The notes under the pieces: generated by a model
What the model was told of the DNA's origin: nothing
Databases searched by the model: none
What the model saw: the letters and a program-made list of their open reading frames with translations, nothing else
Shown: positions 1-31,019 of the stretch, in pieces
Layout: each line of letters begins with the position of its first letter
Numbering within the stretch: position 1 is the first letter of the stretch
Translations under genes and position numbers: made by a program
From: Lampris incognitus
Taxonomy: Eukaryota > Chordata > Actinopteri > Lampriformes > Lampridae
Assembly (NCBI RefSeq): GCF_029633865.1
Contig: NC_079217.1
Location: 38,461,635-38,525,634, forward strand
Reading direction: 5' to 3'
DNA: 64,000 bases

Positions 1-1029
1 ACAGATGTGTATGGATTATGTATGCTAAAATGTATGATTATATAATGACTGTCTCTTGCTCTCGCTTGACACTGACGCACATCATCGATGACAATGATTA
101 ACTCTGCAGTGCACTGTACAACTAGCTGTCATCCAACAGTCTACCATCATTACAATGAGCTAAAAAAATGATATTTCAGCCACAGCAGCACCCCCCCCTT
201 TTCTTTTCTTTTTTTTTTATCTCTCCTTTGTTCAATCATGTATAAATGGAGAAACGTTAGCGAGGAAATATTTGTAGGGGCCATTGACATGTTTTTTTTT
301 GTTTTTTGTGTGAATGGAAACCAGTCAAAGGATCTTTTTGGCTCAGTGACCTGTTGCTTTTCCTTGGATTAGAAAAGATTAATTTTTCCACCAGGGAATC
401 AAGCACAAAACTTCGATTTGGGATTGTATAATCTTTCTCTCTGAAAATTGAAAGACCCTTCCTCCTTAATTAAGTGAGGAATCTATAATAACTTATTCAT
501 TCATCTTATTTAGCATTTGTACCTCAGCTTCGTACTTATGATATACCTTTTTTTGCAGTACTTCAAAATAATAATGGTTATAATTATTTCCTAGCTCTTT
601 ACTTGCATTCTTGTATGGTCATATTTGTTACTTTGCCAACTTAGTTGCAATGGCAGAGTAGGGCAACGGTGGGTTTACCAAGTGTGTGCATGGGGGGAGT
701 CAGGAAATGTTAATCATTATACATGTTAATTGTTCATGTTTGCTTTGACTTGAATACAAATATATAGAGAAAAAAAGAATAAATATGTCCAACATATCTT
801 GACGTGGCCAATAATTAACATGTTTTCCGAGAAAGTCAAGAAATTAAATCAATAGTAAACATTGTCAGAATAAATAAATGTACATCCACTCCTGTAGATT
901 AAAATGTATTATCAAAGGACCCATTGACCAGTGTCAGTATGTACCGTGCACTGCTTCATTCAATCTATAGCCATAATCATTTACCTACAGGAGCAGAATA
1001 TTCTCCTATTTTAACCCTTATATACATTG
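1..1029. other. AT-rich non-coding DNA, no gene recognised
   Basis: I see no credible exon, long open frame or repeat consensus here. The stretch is AT-rich with short homopolymer runs. It may be distal flank of the apolipoprotein gene or of a gene beyond the window. Confidence 0.5.
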
Positions 1030-1115
1030 ATATGGTTCAAATTTTCATTTGCACTTTAATCAAATTCCTTGTATGTTCTTGAATTACTTGGCAATAAATA
1101 TGATTCTGATTCTGA
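1030..1115 (+). repeat. 3' tail of a retroposon
   Basis: The stretch has a short AT-rich tail with an ACTTGGCAATAAATATGATT-like core followed by repeated GATTCT units. This is the familiar 3' end of fish LINE/SINE retroposons. No coding part is attached. Assignment is from memory of the consensus. Confidence 0.55.
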
Positions 1116-1561
1116 TATGAACTGCATGGTAGCCAGTTCTAATGGATTTAACCACACTTTCACAGAACAGAAAACCTGAAGCACTCATGTCAAGTTACAA
1201 GCTACATGTCAATTGAGCTCGGGCATAGGGAAAGATGACTCGGTAGGATGCACACAGAGAATATCCAGAATATCTAGAAAAGGGCATCTGACATTGTAAA
1301 GAATTCACATAAACAAGAATATCTAAAAGAGCAAATACAACATGTTTGCAAGTTCAGCGTTAAGCAAGCATAATACCGCAGAATACCCATACAAAAGAAT
1401 AACAGAAATGCCTCTCATTTCTCTGCGAAAATGATTGAGGGAATATTGTTACCCGACTGACATGGAGCTGCAGAGGCAAAGTCCACTGTCAGCAGGACAA
1501 ACGGCATGATGACACACACCACCTTTGACCTATTAATCATCGCAGCGCACAGAGACACTCT

Positions 1562-1572
1562 CACCCACACAC

Positions 1573-1665
<93 letters not shown>
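1562..1665. repeat. (CA)n microsatellite
   Basis: About 100 bases of nearly uninterrupted CA dinucleotides, with a few CCCAC variants at the left end. Apparent open frames on either strand are repeat artefacts. Confidence 0.97.
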
Positions 1666-1667
<2 letters not shown>

Positions 1668-2183
1668 AAAGATTCTGCTGGCCATGATTTGACAAAGATC
1701 AGGTTGCACGGCTCGTTCTACTTTACAGCGTTATGACAAAAAAAGTTAGACTCTATGTTCTCCTCTTTCTCCTTCTCTGTCTTTCTCTCTCTCCTTGTGC
1801 ATGAGTGCATACAAGTGTTATCCAGAATGCAATCAGCTGAGATGGATGGAATTTGACAAAGCTGATTGTATCAAACCCAACTCGAGATCCTGTATCTGCT
1901 TTGCCATTGTTTGTTTTTGCTGGCAACCTTTGGGAGCCACTCACTGTAAACACAGTGGTTCTCTTCAAGTCCCATACACAAGTTCCACACACTCAATTCA
2001 AATGAAAGGCACGTGAGTCACGCAGCACCAAGTACTAGGAAACCAATTACGGTTGCTCAGAAATGTAAGCATTGGGGTAACACATAAAAAAAAACGATGA
2101 AAAAAAACAGCACTATTTCCTATTTGAAAGTTATGCATTTGTATTTTTTAAACTCAGTCTTAAAAAGAGCTTAACAATATAGA

Positions 2184-2210
2184 TACACACGCACACACAC
2201 ACACACACAC

Positions 2211-2262
<52 letters not shown>
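2184..2262. repeat. (CA)n(TA)n compound microsatellite
   Basis: A CA run changes to an uninterrupted TA run. Further TA and TA/CA tracts follow at about 2370-2392 and 2449-2505, the last directly abutting a Tc1-like element. Confidence 0.95.
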
Positions 2263-2263
<1 letters not shown>

Positions 2264-2265
<2 letters not shown>

Positions 2266-2449
2266 GCGCACTCATCAGCTTCTTTTTTTCCCCCTACATC
2301 TATATTGATATTCCGCTCCTCCTTTGTTGAGCACTCACAACACCATTGACGGTTTCGGAAAAATACGCTATATATATATATATATATATATTCTGCTCTT
2401 CATTTGTTGTACACTTTTATCAACAACATTGATGGTTTCTAGAAAAAAC

Positions 2450-2450
<1 letters not shown>
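2264..2450 (-). repeat. Dispersed repeat, two tandem partial units
   Basis: Two related units (about 2300-2360 and 2390-2450) carry on the minus strand a TCAATG...GTGCTCAACAAA...GGAGC pattern. The same pattern recurs on the + strand at about 28805-28850. The family name is unknown to me. It sits among TA microsatellites next to Tc1-like elements at both places. Confidence 0.55.
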
Positions 2451-2505
<55 letters not shown>

Positions 2506-2507
<2 letters not shown>

Positions 2508-3762
2508 ATATGGACAAAAGTATTGGGACACACCTCTTAATCATTGAATTCAGGTGTTTCATTCAGACCATTGCCACAGGTGTATAAAATCAAGTGGCTA
2601 GCCATGCAGTCTGCATTTACAAAGATTTGTGAAAGAATGGGTCGTTCTGAAGAGCTCAGTGAATTCAAGTGTGGTACTGTCATAGGATGCCACCTTTTCA
2701 ATAAGTCAGTTCGTGAAATTTCTTCCCTGCTAGATATTCCATGGTCAACTGTAAATGGTATTATTGAAAAGTGGGAGCGTTTAGGAACAACAGCAACTCA
2801 GCCACAAAGTGGCAGACCACGTAAAGTCACACAGCGGGGTCAGCGAGTGCTGAGGCGCATAGTGGGTAAAATTCGCCAACGCTCTGTTGACTCAATAACT
2901 GCAGCATTCCAAACTTCCTCTGGCATTAACATCAGCACAAAAACTGTGTGCCGGGAGCTTTATGGAATGGGTGTCCATAGCCGAGCAACTGCATGCAAGC
3001 CTTACATCACCAAGCACAATGCCAAGCGTTGGATGGAGTGGTGTAAAGCACACTGCCACTGGACTCTGGAGCAGTGGAAACGTGTTCTGTGCAGTGATGA
3101 ATTACGCTTCTCTGTTTGGCAGTCTGATGGATGAGTCTGGTTTTGGCAGATGCCAGGAAAACATTATCTGACTGACTGCATTGTGCCAACTGTACAGTTT
3201 GGTGGAGGGACAATGGTATGGGGTTGTTTTTCAGGGGTTGGGCTAGGCCCCTTTAGTTCCAGTGAAGGAAAATCTTAATGCTTCAGCATACCAAGACAAG
3301 ACACTTTGGACAATTCTATGCTTCCAACTTTGTGGGAACAGTTTGGGGAGGGCCCTTTTCTGTTCCAGCATGACTGTGCCCCAGTGCACAAAGCAAGGTC
3401 CATTAAGACATGGTTGGTTGAGTTTGGTGTGTGGACGAACTTGACTGGCCTGCACAGAGCCCTGACCTCAACCCCATCGAACACCTTTGGGATGAACTAG
3501 AATAGAGATTGCGAGCCAGATCTTCTCATCTGACATCAGTGCCTGACCTCACAAATGCTCTTCTGGATGAATGGGCAAAAGTTCCCACAGACACACTCCA
3601 AAATCTTGTGGAAAGCCTTCCCAGAAGAGTGGAAGCTGTTACAGCTGCAAAGGGGGGACCAACTCCATATTAAAGCCTGTGGAGCTAGAATGGGATGTCG
3701 TAAAAGCTCCTGTAGGTGTAATGGCCAGGTGTCCCAATACTTCTGTTACTTTTGTACATATA
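2506..3762 (+). mobile_element. Decayed Tc1-like transposon A
   Basis: Terminal inverted repeats are visible: TATGGACAAAAGTATTGGGA near 2509 and its approximate complement (TCCCAATACTTCTG then TTTTGTACATA) near 3733-3760. Both ends meet TA or CA/GT microsatellite, consistent with TA-target integration. The interior is a degraded transposase. Length, about 1.25 kb, is normal for the superfamily. Exact ends are uncertain by a few bases because the flanks are repetitive. Confidence 0.85.
2604..3672 (+). pseudogene. Tc1-like transposase, broken
   Basis: The reading starts MQSAFTKICERMG and shows the paired-type helix-turn-helix region (REISSLLDIPWSTVNGIIEK), the GRPRK linker and first catalytic motif CSDELRFS. 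An in-frame TGA at about 3132-3134 follows SDG, at a place where family members usually have an Arg codon, so CpG decay is likely. Downstream pieces in shifted frames include [23 protein letters not shown] (second Asp) and an [13 protein letters not shown]-like DNA segment near 3465-3495. At least two frameshifts besides the stop make it inactive. It has no link to the neighbouring host genes. Confidence 0.85.
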
Positions 3763-3779
3763 GTGTGTGTGTGTGTGTA

Positions 3780-3816
<37 letters not shown>

Positions 3817-3819
3817 ATG

Positions 3820-3880
<61 letters not shown>
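3763..3880. repeat. (GT)n(GTAT)n(TA)n microsatellite
   Basis: A GT run passes into GTAT and then pure TA. It adjoins the right end of Tc1-like element A. Confidence 0.95.
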
Positions 3881-3882
<2 letters not shown>

Positions 3883-3985
3883 GCCAGTGATTCAAGTAAA
3901 TTCTTTAATGGATAGTACAAGCCTGTTCATGCCATAAGCAATTATCAGCTGTCAATAAAGCTACACGGGAAAGAACATATATATA
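3881..3985 (+). repeat. Dispersed repeat copy
   Basis: This stretch, with cores CCAGTGATTCAAGTAA, TACAAGCCTGTT and GCCATAAGCAAT, is closely repeated at 28855-28937. Both copies run into TA/CA microsatellites and lie beside Tc1-like elements. The class is unknown. It may be the end of a larger element. Confidence 0.6.
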
Positions 3986-4851
3986 TATATTTATATGTGC
4001 GTGTGTGTGTGCTTGTGTGTGTGTTTTAATACCAGTAAAACTAAATATACTATGTATTATCCATAGCATGACCAAAAATATATGCATCTTTACTACGGGT
4101 GGCTACAGTGGAAGCTGCAGTATAGTTTGTAGTATAGTTTGTGTCTTTGAATCACGGAAAAACATTGAGCACTTATGAAACCCAGTGTTCACAAAGAATC
4201 TTAACGGGCTCATTTGCACTTTGAATTTATTTTCAGAGCTACTTCAATGCTTTAACAAGACAGATGTTACAGTTACAACATGTAGTTGTCCAAACTTCTA
4301 GTCTTGCCTCCCCTCTTTGCTTTCATCCCCCATTCTTTTCTGCCTCCTTTTCTTCTCTCCTCGACTGAACTCTCTTTCTCTCACCCCACAACCCTCCTCC
4401 CCCTCTCTTCCTCCCGCCACCTCAGAACTGCACCTCTTTCTCCTGCTTGTCTAGTATTATTAAAAAAGATAAACTGGTTCCTTTCTCCCTCTGTTTTGCC
4501 TCTCCCCCTTGCCATCCTCTCCTCTCTGCATCACATTATCCCTTCAATTCTCTTTAATGAATTCCTGGCTCCTACTTCCCGAGGCCTCGCCGTGAAGCCT
4601 TTTGTTTCTGTCGCTCATAAATGTCCCGCAGAGCTTCAGGAGACGGCTGGACCACGCGAGAGAGGGCAGAGAGCCCTTTGTCATACAAACAGTTCCTCAT
4701 GTAGTTTCCCGGGTCACCTCGCTGCGGCAAATGGGCCGCACACTAGCCCAAGTGAGTTGGCTCCCGCTCCTCTGGAAGAGAAAGTCATTACTATCACACT
4801 GATTTACTGAGTGTTAATTCTCACAAGGGATAAAGCACTATTCAATACTGA

Positions 4852-4892
<41 letters not shown>

Positions 4893-5230
4893 CGCACGCG
4901 CATGGACACGCACCTATGTACTTCTGTAGTTACATACACACAAAAGTATTACTAACGTGCTATATGGATTGTGTGGAGAGGATCGGTCAGAGTCACATTG
5001 TCTGAGTGTGTGTGTGTGTTTGTGTGTGTGTGAGTGTGTGAGAGTGTGTTCCTGTGCCTCCGCAGTGTGCTGACAGTCATCAGAGTCTCTGCTCCCAGCA
5101 GGTGACCATTGAACCCTCAACCCAGTCCCATGCTGAGGGAAATGGCTGGGGGGTGAGGTCCACTTCCACGGAGACACATAGTCCTCACACCTTCCCCCCT
5201 CCTTTCCCCAAGGTCTCACCCCCAACTCAG
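3986..5230. other. Upstream flank of apoA-I, no gene recognised
   Basis: The stretch holds a pyrimidine-rich part (about 4300-4560), (GT)n tracts at 4852-4888 and 5007-5050, and mixed sequence just upstream of the promoter. A 174-codon open frame at 4286-4810 is low-complexity (Ser/Leu/Pro) and I do not regard it as a gene. Distal enhancers of the liver gene could lie here but none is recognisable with confidence. Confidence 0.5.
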
Positions 5231-5233
5231 CCA

Positions 5234-5240
5234 CTATAAA
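5234..5240 (+). promoter_or_regulatory. apoa1: TATA box of the apoA-I gene
   Basis: TATAAAA lies about 52 bases upstream of a splice donor (AG|GTAAGA at 5292/5293). This leaves room for transcription to start near 5265 and for a short non-coding first exon, the arrangement usual for vertebrate APOA1. Confidence 0.7.
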
Positions 5241-5264
5241 AAGTGTGCTCTCCCTACACTTGTT

Positions 5265-5292
5265 CAGTCCCTCCAAAGACCAACACCACCAG
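5265..5292 (+). other. apoa1: Probable non-coding exon 1 of apoA-I
   Basis: The exon ends in ACCACCAG|GTAAGAAG at 5292. Its 5' end is inferred from the TATA box and is not seen directly. The leader resumes at 6187 after a TTAG acceptor, nine bases before the start codon. Confidence 0.6.
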
Positions 5293-6195
5293 GTAAGAAG
5301 AGCAACGGCTGCATTTGCGATTGTAACTGGGTTGACTCTCTTTTGCAGGCTGGGGTTGGACACACATAAGGGAGCCGGCGTACAGATTTAAAAAAAAATT
5401 TTTTTTACAAACTTTGTTCTTGTTTCAAAGGTTTGATTTTATGTCTGTACAGATGTTCACTTTACCTAATGTTATTTAAAGAGCGGTATTCAACTGATGG
5501 AGAGAGATAACTATATATATTTTAAAGATGCTGTAAAGTGCTAAACTTTTGAGGAGGCAAGCAAAAGTTAAAATGCAAATTTATAAATCCAATTCAGAGG
5601 TGGGGGGGAAACAGCCCTTTTTTCTTCTTTTTCTTTTTACTGCTATTTTAATGATTATCTCCAGGGCGAGGTTGAGTACAGGTTTAATCCAAAATGCTGA
5701 AAAGGTGCTTTTAGAGGTATTTGCCTCGAAATGGGGACGTGGTGTCTAGGCACAGATATGTTGACTTGCTAACTGCCTGTGTGTGCTTTGAAGGGCAGAT
5801 AATAGATTAGGTAGCAATTCAGAGCTAATCTCTGTGAGCAGTTCACAGGACTCTGAAGCCAGGTCTAATCTACCCAGATTAGAGTTTCTTTTAATAGTCT
5901 GGCAAATGCCTTGCGGGGAAATTACTGAGGGCAGTCTAGGGATGAGTGTATAAATTTGAAGCTGTGTGTAAGGAGTTTGACTTTGATGCTTGCTTATCTG
6001 TGCTTTGGCGTGCTTGAGCTGATCCCAAACAGTCAGTGGATTGCTGGATTTACGCCTTTTTCTTGAATTCAGCTTTTCCTCGTTCCTTTGTGAAGTCAGA
6101 TAAATCATAAGATTCCCCGACTGCCGTATTTCTGCGACAATGTGATTTAAATATATTACCTCGTGCCTTTTCCCCCCTCTCCTTAGACCACCATA

Positions 6196-7453
6196 ATGAA
6201 GTTTGTGGCTCTTGCTCTTGCGCTCCTGCTGGCCGTTGGTGAGTACTGCAGCCACTGTTTCCTGCCGGGTGCTGACAGATATGCTTGCATGTGAAAACCT
6301 GCTTAAAATCACCCAGGCAGGACTTGTACAGGCTCTGTAGTTCTTCAACAGTATTGGTGTGGTTTCTTCTGTCGCACTCACCTCTTCCACCTCCAACCAC
6401 CCCCATGCCTTTTCTTCTTCATCGCTCCAGGCTCCCAGGCGGCCTCCCTGCAGGCTGATGCAAGCAGCCCTTCTGAGCTGGAACACGTCAGGTCCGTTGT
6501 CGGTATCTACCTGGGCCAGGTGAAGCAAAGCGCCCTCAGACTCTTGAACCACCTCGATGGAACTGAGTATGAGGCGTATAAGTGAGTTGTCATTAATCCA
6601 AATATTCTTCAATGTTTAAATGATAGTTGCTCCTAGCCTCCAGCCCATGTGCCCTGTTTTATTCACTTACATATCCATGATCACTCAAGGCATTTTTTTC
6701 AATCCATTCACTTTTTGTATGACGTCACTCACCTCATTAAAAACCTCTTTTCTTTTTGCTAACCTGTGTGAATTTGTTTCTTACACCCTCCTTCCCCATT
6801 TCTATCCTACCAGGTCAAAGCTGTCTGGAAGACTGGACGACCTGCAGAACCAGCTCCAGACTGCCCAGGCTGTCGCCGCCCCTTACACCGACGCCGTCTT
6901 TACACAGATGAAGGATGCCACTGCTGCCGTGCGTGAGTCCATCATGGCCGACTTTGAAAGTCTGCGCAAAGAGTTGGAGCCCCAGCGTACTAAACTGAGA
7001 GAGGTTGTTGATGGGCACATAGTGGAGTACCGCAAGAAGCTGGAGCCCATCTACACCGAGTACTCAGAAAGTCACAGACAAGAGATTGAAAGGCTGAGGT
7101 CCAAAGTTGAGCCCATGATGGATGAGCTGCGCGCCAAAGTAGCCCAGAACGTGGAGGAGACCAAGAATGCGCTGATGCCCATGGTGGAGACTGTGCGTGC
7201 CAAGGTGACTGAGCGCCTGGAGGTCCTGAGGGGAGAGGTTGCCCCCTATATGACCGAGTACAAGGACCACCTGACCGGTGTTTTCAATCAGCTAAAGAAT
7301 GAAGGTGGCAACCTGGACATCGAAACCATCAAGACCGAGATGGCCCCCCGCATGACTGCCCTGAAGGAGAAGGCTGATATCCTGGTCGAGGAGGTCAAGA
7401 CTCAGCTCTTAGCTATGTACGAGTCCATCTCCGCCAATTTCAACAAGAACTAA
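6196..7453 (+). CDS. apoa1: Apolipoprotein A-I
   Basis: The product is the main HDL scaffold and LCAT cofactor, secreted by liver and intestine. Coding exons are 6196-6238, 6431-6581 and 6814-7453. They total 834 bases, giving 277 residues with matching splice phases. Residues 1-18 (MKFVALALALLLAVGSQA) form a signal peptide. Exon 3 encodes the N-terminal helix region (HVRSVVGIYLGQVKQSALR). Exon 4 encodes a series of Pro-punctuated 22-residue amphipathic repeats opening LEPQRTK, LEPIYTE, VEPMMDE, LMPMVET, VAPYMTE and MAPRMTA. Length fits fish ApoA-I, and no break is seen. The gene sits 3.3 kb upstream of a T-box gene on the same strand. ApoA-IV and ApoE share the repeat architecture, but the short length and N-terminus favour A-I. 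Confidence 0.95.
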
Positions 7454-7531
7454 ACCCTCGTAATGCTCTTCCTTCAACTAACCTCACTGTACTCCCCCAC
7501 CGTTCAACCCTTATGTCCATTCTCTTTCTTT

Positions 7532-7557
7532 AACACACACACACACACACACGCACG

Positions 7558-7608
<51 letters not shown>
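7532..7608. repeat. (CA)n microsatellite in apoA-I 3' UTR
   Basis: A CA run with a few GCAC variants begins about 80 bases after the stop codon. It should be transcribed if the AATAAA at 7931 is used. Confidence 0.9.
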
Positions 7609-7609
<1 letters not shown>

Positions 7610-7930
7610 ACCTCTCATCATTGAAACCATTGCCTAGCTGATGCACTTTCTCTGCAACGCAATGGCAGGACTCTTGCTCGCTCTCACGCACAGGCCATAC
7701 TTCATGCGCATGCTCATGCACATGCACGTGCACATGCACATGCAAGCAAAGATGTACATGGACACATACATACTCAACACACACTTGTGCTCTACCATTC
7801 ACATGCTATTACCAACTAATCATGTTTTGTGTAGGTATTGTATGTGAATGCTGCCTGAAAGTATATAAAGTGCCTGAAACTGTGTCATGCTGCTTGTCTG
7901 ATGGAAACTGTGCTTCAAAGAAAACAGCGC

Positions 7931-7936
7931 AATAAA
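7931..7936 (+). terminator. apoa1: Polyadenylation signal of apoA-I
   Basis: AATAAA lies 478 bases after the stop codon, followed by a T-rich stretch. It is the first canonical signal downstream of the coding region. Confidence 0.65.
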
Positions 7937-7939
7937 CAT

Positions 7940-8454
7940 CTGTTTCATATAACCCTACTCTATTTTAAATGATTTTCATAGATTGACTGATATGTTTGAC
8001 TGTTCTGTACTTGAATAATGTGAGTTTTCTGTTTTATCCTTTATCTATCTGAAAAAATAAGTAGTGGCTTTACACATAATGTCCATATTTGCCTGATTTT
8101 AAACACAGTCCAACAATACTATACCTTAATGTTTCTGAATCTACCTAAATTGTATAATTTGACAATGTTAGCCAAATAGGAAAAATTAGTTTTGAAATAT
8201 AAGACCTGATTGCTATCACCAACCATCATCCCCAACACACCCCAAAACACCCACTACGTCCATATCCAGACCCATATTAAAGGTTACAAAAAGAGGGGTT
8301 TAAATACAATTTTCTGAACTAGTTTTAAAACCGTGTAATGTTTAAGATTCAATCCCATAGTAAAATCCCATTGGCTACACATGAAGTGTGACACAAGTCC
8401 CGGTCTATGGACCTTACAGGGCCGTACACCTGTCCGTCAAACTGCAGAAATTCA
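7940..8454. other. Intergenic DNA, nothing recognised
   Basis: AT-rich unique-looking sequence between the apoA-I 3' end and a SINE. I see no coding potential. Confidence 0.5.
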
Positions 8455-8870
8455 GGGCGTCCGGGTAGCTTAGTGGTCTATTCTGTTGTCTACCAACACG
8501 GAGATCACCGGTTCGAATCCCCGAATTACCTCCGGCTTGGTCGGGCGTACCTACAGACACAATTGGCTGTGTCTGTTAGTGGGAAGCCAAAAGTGGCTAC
8601 GTGTCCTGGTCGCTGCACTAGTGCCTCCTCTGGTCGGTCAGGGCGCCTGTTCAGGGGGGAGGGGGAACGGGGGAGTAGCGTGATCCTCCCACACGCTACG
8701 TCCGCCTGGTGAAACTCCTCACTGTCAGGTGAAAAGAAGCGGCTGGCGACTCCACATGTATAGGAGGAGTCATGTGGTAGTCTGCAGCCCTCTCCGGATC
8801 AGCAGTGGGGGTGGAGCAGCTGTGGAGAAAAAAGGGGGAACCCCCCCCCCAAAAAAAGATTGCTGGAATT
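8455..8870 (+). mobile_element. tRNA-derived SINE
   Basis: A tRNA-like head with A-box TAGCTTAGTGGTCTA and B-box GGTTCGAATCC (about 8466-8520) is followed by a body common in fish genomes, with cores TCCTGGTCGCTGCACTAG, CTCCTCACTGTCAGGTGAAA and GAAGCGGCTGGCGACTCC, and an A/C-rich tail. Open frames over it are not genes. The exact SINE family name was not determined. Confidence 0.8.
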
Positions 8871-9697
8871 CCAACCCACCGAGTGGCAAAGAAAGTATCG
8901 CGTCACTCAGTCAAACATCTGAGTGGGATCAATTTCAAGAAAATACTCAAAGTCACAATGCTGAAGATAGTCGACTATGTATACCAACATCTTCGACGAC
9001 ACTGGTAACCATGCTAGTTACTGATGTTTTCGTACCTTTTATAAACGTCTACTAAGAACTTAGTCAGCATTATTCCTTATTAACATTAACCACCCATAAC
9101 TTCCCCTCATTATAAAACTCAACACTACTGTTATTCTTTCAGATTTGGCTGAGAGGAGCAAATAGTTTTTCATTGAATGTCATACCCATACTGAGAAGCT
9201 ACAAAAGCAGTGATGATTTAGATATTTCTGGTTTATTATTGAATACACCACTGATTAAAAAGTAGCAAAAATGACATTTGTTCACAAGTAAATCTTCTTT
9301 GAAAGTTTAACGTACTTATTGAGAAACGTGCTTTTTCCCACTCCAAGGAATGACCCGGGACACACATCTAACTGTGCTGAAGTGGTCCTTTTCTGTCAGT
9401 TCGTAGCTTTTGCGAGTAGCTTTTGTGAGGCCATGATTGATCACAAGGTCAACTGGAGAAGTGCTACATTAATACAATCTGTTACGCTCAAAAGGAGCAT
9501 CCAATAACATATGAGGTGTTTTAGCCTGTGGTCCTGTAAGATGTGATTAATGAGTTGATCAGTGCAAAGTCCTTCTGTCGATAAGCCTTCATCTAATTGT
9601 GTTTGAGTCTTTTATTAAAGAGGAATTGTGCTGTGGTGGACCCTGAGGCTGGCACCAATCATCAACACTACCCAATCATAGACCCAAGTGCACATAA

Positions 9698-9699
<2 letters not shown>
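8871..9699. other. Intergenic DNA, nothing recognised
   Basis: Unique-looking AT-rich sequence without exon-like segments. Confidence 0.45.

Positions 9700-9787
<88 letters not shown>
9700..9787. repeat. (CA)n microsatellite
   Basis: Pure CA run of about 85 bases with two ACAA interruptions. Confidence 0.97.
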
Positions 9788-9789
<2 letters not shown>

Positions 9790-10265
9790 TGCATAATTAA
9801 GATATAAAAAAAGAAGGTCCCCTTGTGTTTTACTTTGAATGTGAAATGTCATGAATTGGTTTATATAAGGTTGCCACCTGAAACAAAACTATGAAATTCA
9901 GTCAGGTGTGATCTTCTGACACACAAAGTCAAGAGGCCTCATGCAACAAACGATGGCAGCCATTTTAGTTTGTAATAATCAAATAAGATACTCTTCAGTT
10001 AACATGGTGCTGAAAATGTGATAGAAGATAATGGTCTATGAATAATAAAAACAGTTGATTCCATACACATCTGTCCACACCCAATAACACCTGGCTGATT
10101 AGAGGGTTATTAATGACCCACCAGTCAGACAAGTGGATAATCACTTTAGGCTCGGGGCTATAGGAAATTATACAAGTAGATCTTATTCCTGTTGCAAACA
10201 CAGATTTGTTTATGTTTTTAGATAGAGCTTTTGTCTGTGTGCAAGTGTTCACACATGTTTGTTCA

Positions 10266-10266
<1 letters not shown>

Positions 10267-10325
<59 letters not shown>

Positions 10326-10328
10326 TGT
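10267..10328. repeat. (GT)n(GCGT)n microsatellite
   Basis: A GT run passes into CGTG repeats. It lies upstream of the T-box gene. The 480 bases before it (9788-10266) show nothing recognisable. Confidence 0.95.
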
Positions 10329-10449
10329 GTTCTCACCACTCTTACATGCATGTGTACGTGCATGATTGCTATTAGTGCATGTCAGTGGTGCTACAAGTAT
10401 TGTAATGGATGAGGCGGGCATGCAGGTCCCCAGTGACAGTCTTGGGATG

Positions 10450-10456
10450 TATAAAA
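10450..10456 (+). promoter_or_regulatory. Candidate TATA box of the T-box gene
   Basis: TATAAAA occurs 323 bases upstream of the proposed start codon, in a moderately GC-rich stretch. No transcript evidence is available and other promoters are possible. Confidence 0.3.
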
Positions 10457-10778
10457 CCTGCCTGTTCCTGAGCACAGTCTCTCCATCTCCCAAACATTAC
10501 ACAGCATTGGGTCGACGGTGGATTTACAACCACCAGAGTCCACTGGGGAGCAAGGCGAGAATAATGTGAGAAGATTTTGTTGCATATAGAGGATACACGC
10601 ATATATCTACTGAATATCATTCTTATTTCAGTGTGATGACAGATGTTCTTAGTTTTGATTTAAGTTCAGTTACCATCTGGAGTGGAAACAAAAGAAAAAG
10701 AGATAAGATAGCATATTCATCCTTTTAACTGACCCTCCGGATCATTGGCATCACAGGGGACACAGGCCAGCAGGAGGC

Positions 10779-14601
<3,823 letters not shown>

Positions 14602-14959
14602 ACAAACAAACAAACAGAAAAACAGACAGACTATTAATTAATTAATTAATTAATTCGAACTCGTGCTTTAACATTAATATTTGATTCGACCTACTATTTT
14701 ACTGTTCTCATGTCATGATATATAATATTTCATCACATTTTTGCATAATGAAATAATTATGTTTGAATATCTGTCCATCCTTGCAACAGATGTGTACTAT
14801 CCCGTTGGTTGTTGGAATAGCTAATAAAGAGATGCACTCAAGTATTTTTGTCGCCTATCTTTCCCGGTTTTTCCCTTCATAATTAGGCCAATTATTTTAT
14901 TTTAAAAGAAAAAAAATATGGCACAGAATTCGGTAAGCGATTAAGCGAAAACTACACTA

Positions 14960-30693
<15,734 letters not shown>

Positions 30694-31013
30694 AGGGGAA
30701 GGGAGACAAAGACGAGAGACGTAGACACCTAAGTGTAGATGAGAAGTATCCATGGTTGTATCCATGATATGTGTAGTGCCATGTAAGCTAGTGGCACTAT
30801 TCAAAGAGATTTGAAAACGAACTTGGCATGTAAAGAAAGCGCAGACATATGGGGAATGTTTGGAAATCTTTGCAGCTCTCAAATGACATAAAACTGTTGA
30901 ATTAAGAGACATTATTTACAAATAGGTCAAAATTAAGAAGGCGAGTATCATTAGTAAATGATTTCACCTGTGTATTCAGGTTTTCAAGCAACCTATGCAG
31001 ATACAGGGACCAT

Positions 31014-31019
31014 AATAAA
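31014..31019 (+). terminator. bace1: Candidate polyadenylation signal of bace1
   Basis: AATAAA lies 321 bases after the stop codon. A second AATAAA at 32012-32017 could end a longer 3' UTR. Which is used cannot be told from sequence. Confidence 0.5.

Noticed and set aside
1415-1736. Open frames of Cys-Val or Thr-His repeats on both strands
   Set aside because: They are translations of (CA)n and carry no protein signal. The same holds for such frames at the other dinucleotide tracts.
4286-4810. 174-codon frame upstream of apoA-I
   Set aside because: Low-complexity Ser/Leu/Pro composition from pyrimidine-rich DNA, with no domain or splice support.
5746-6612. 288-codon minus-strand frame
   Set aside because: It overlaps the apoA-I signal-peptide exon and exon 3 antisense and has no recognisable domain. 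A shadow.
8407-9055. Two open frames across 8407-9055
   Set aside because: They lie on a tRNA-derived SINE and its flank.
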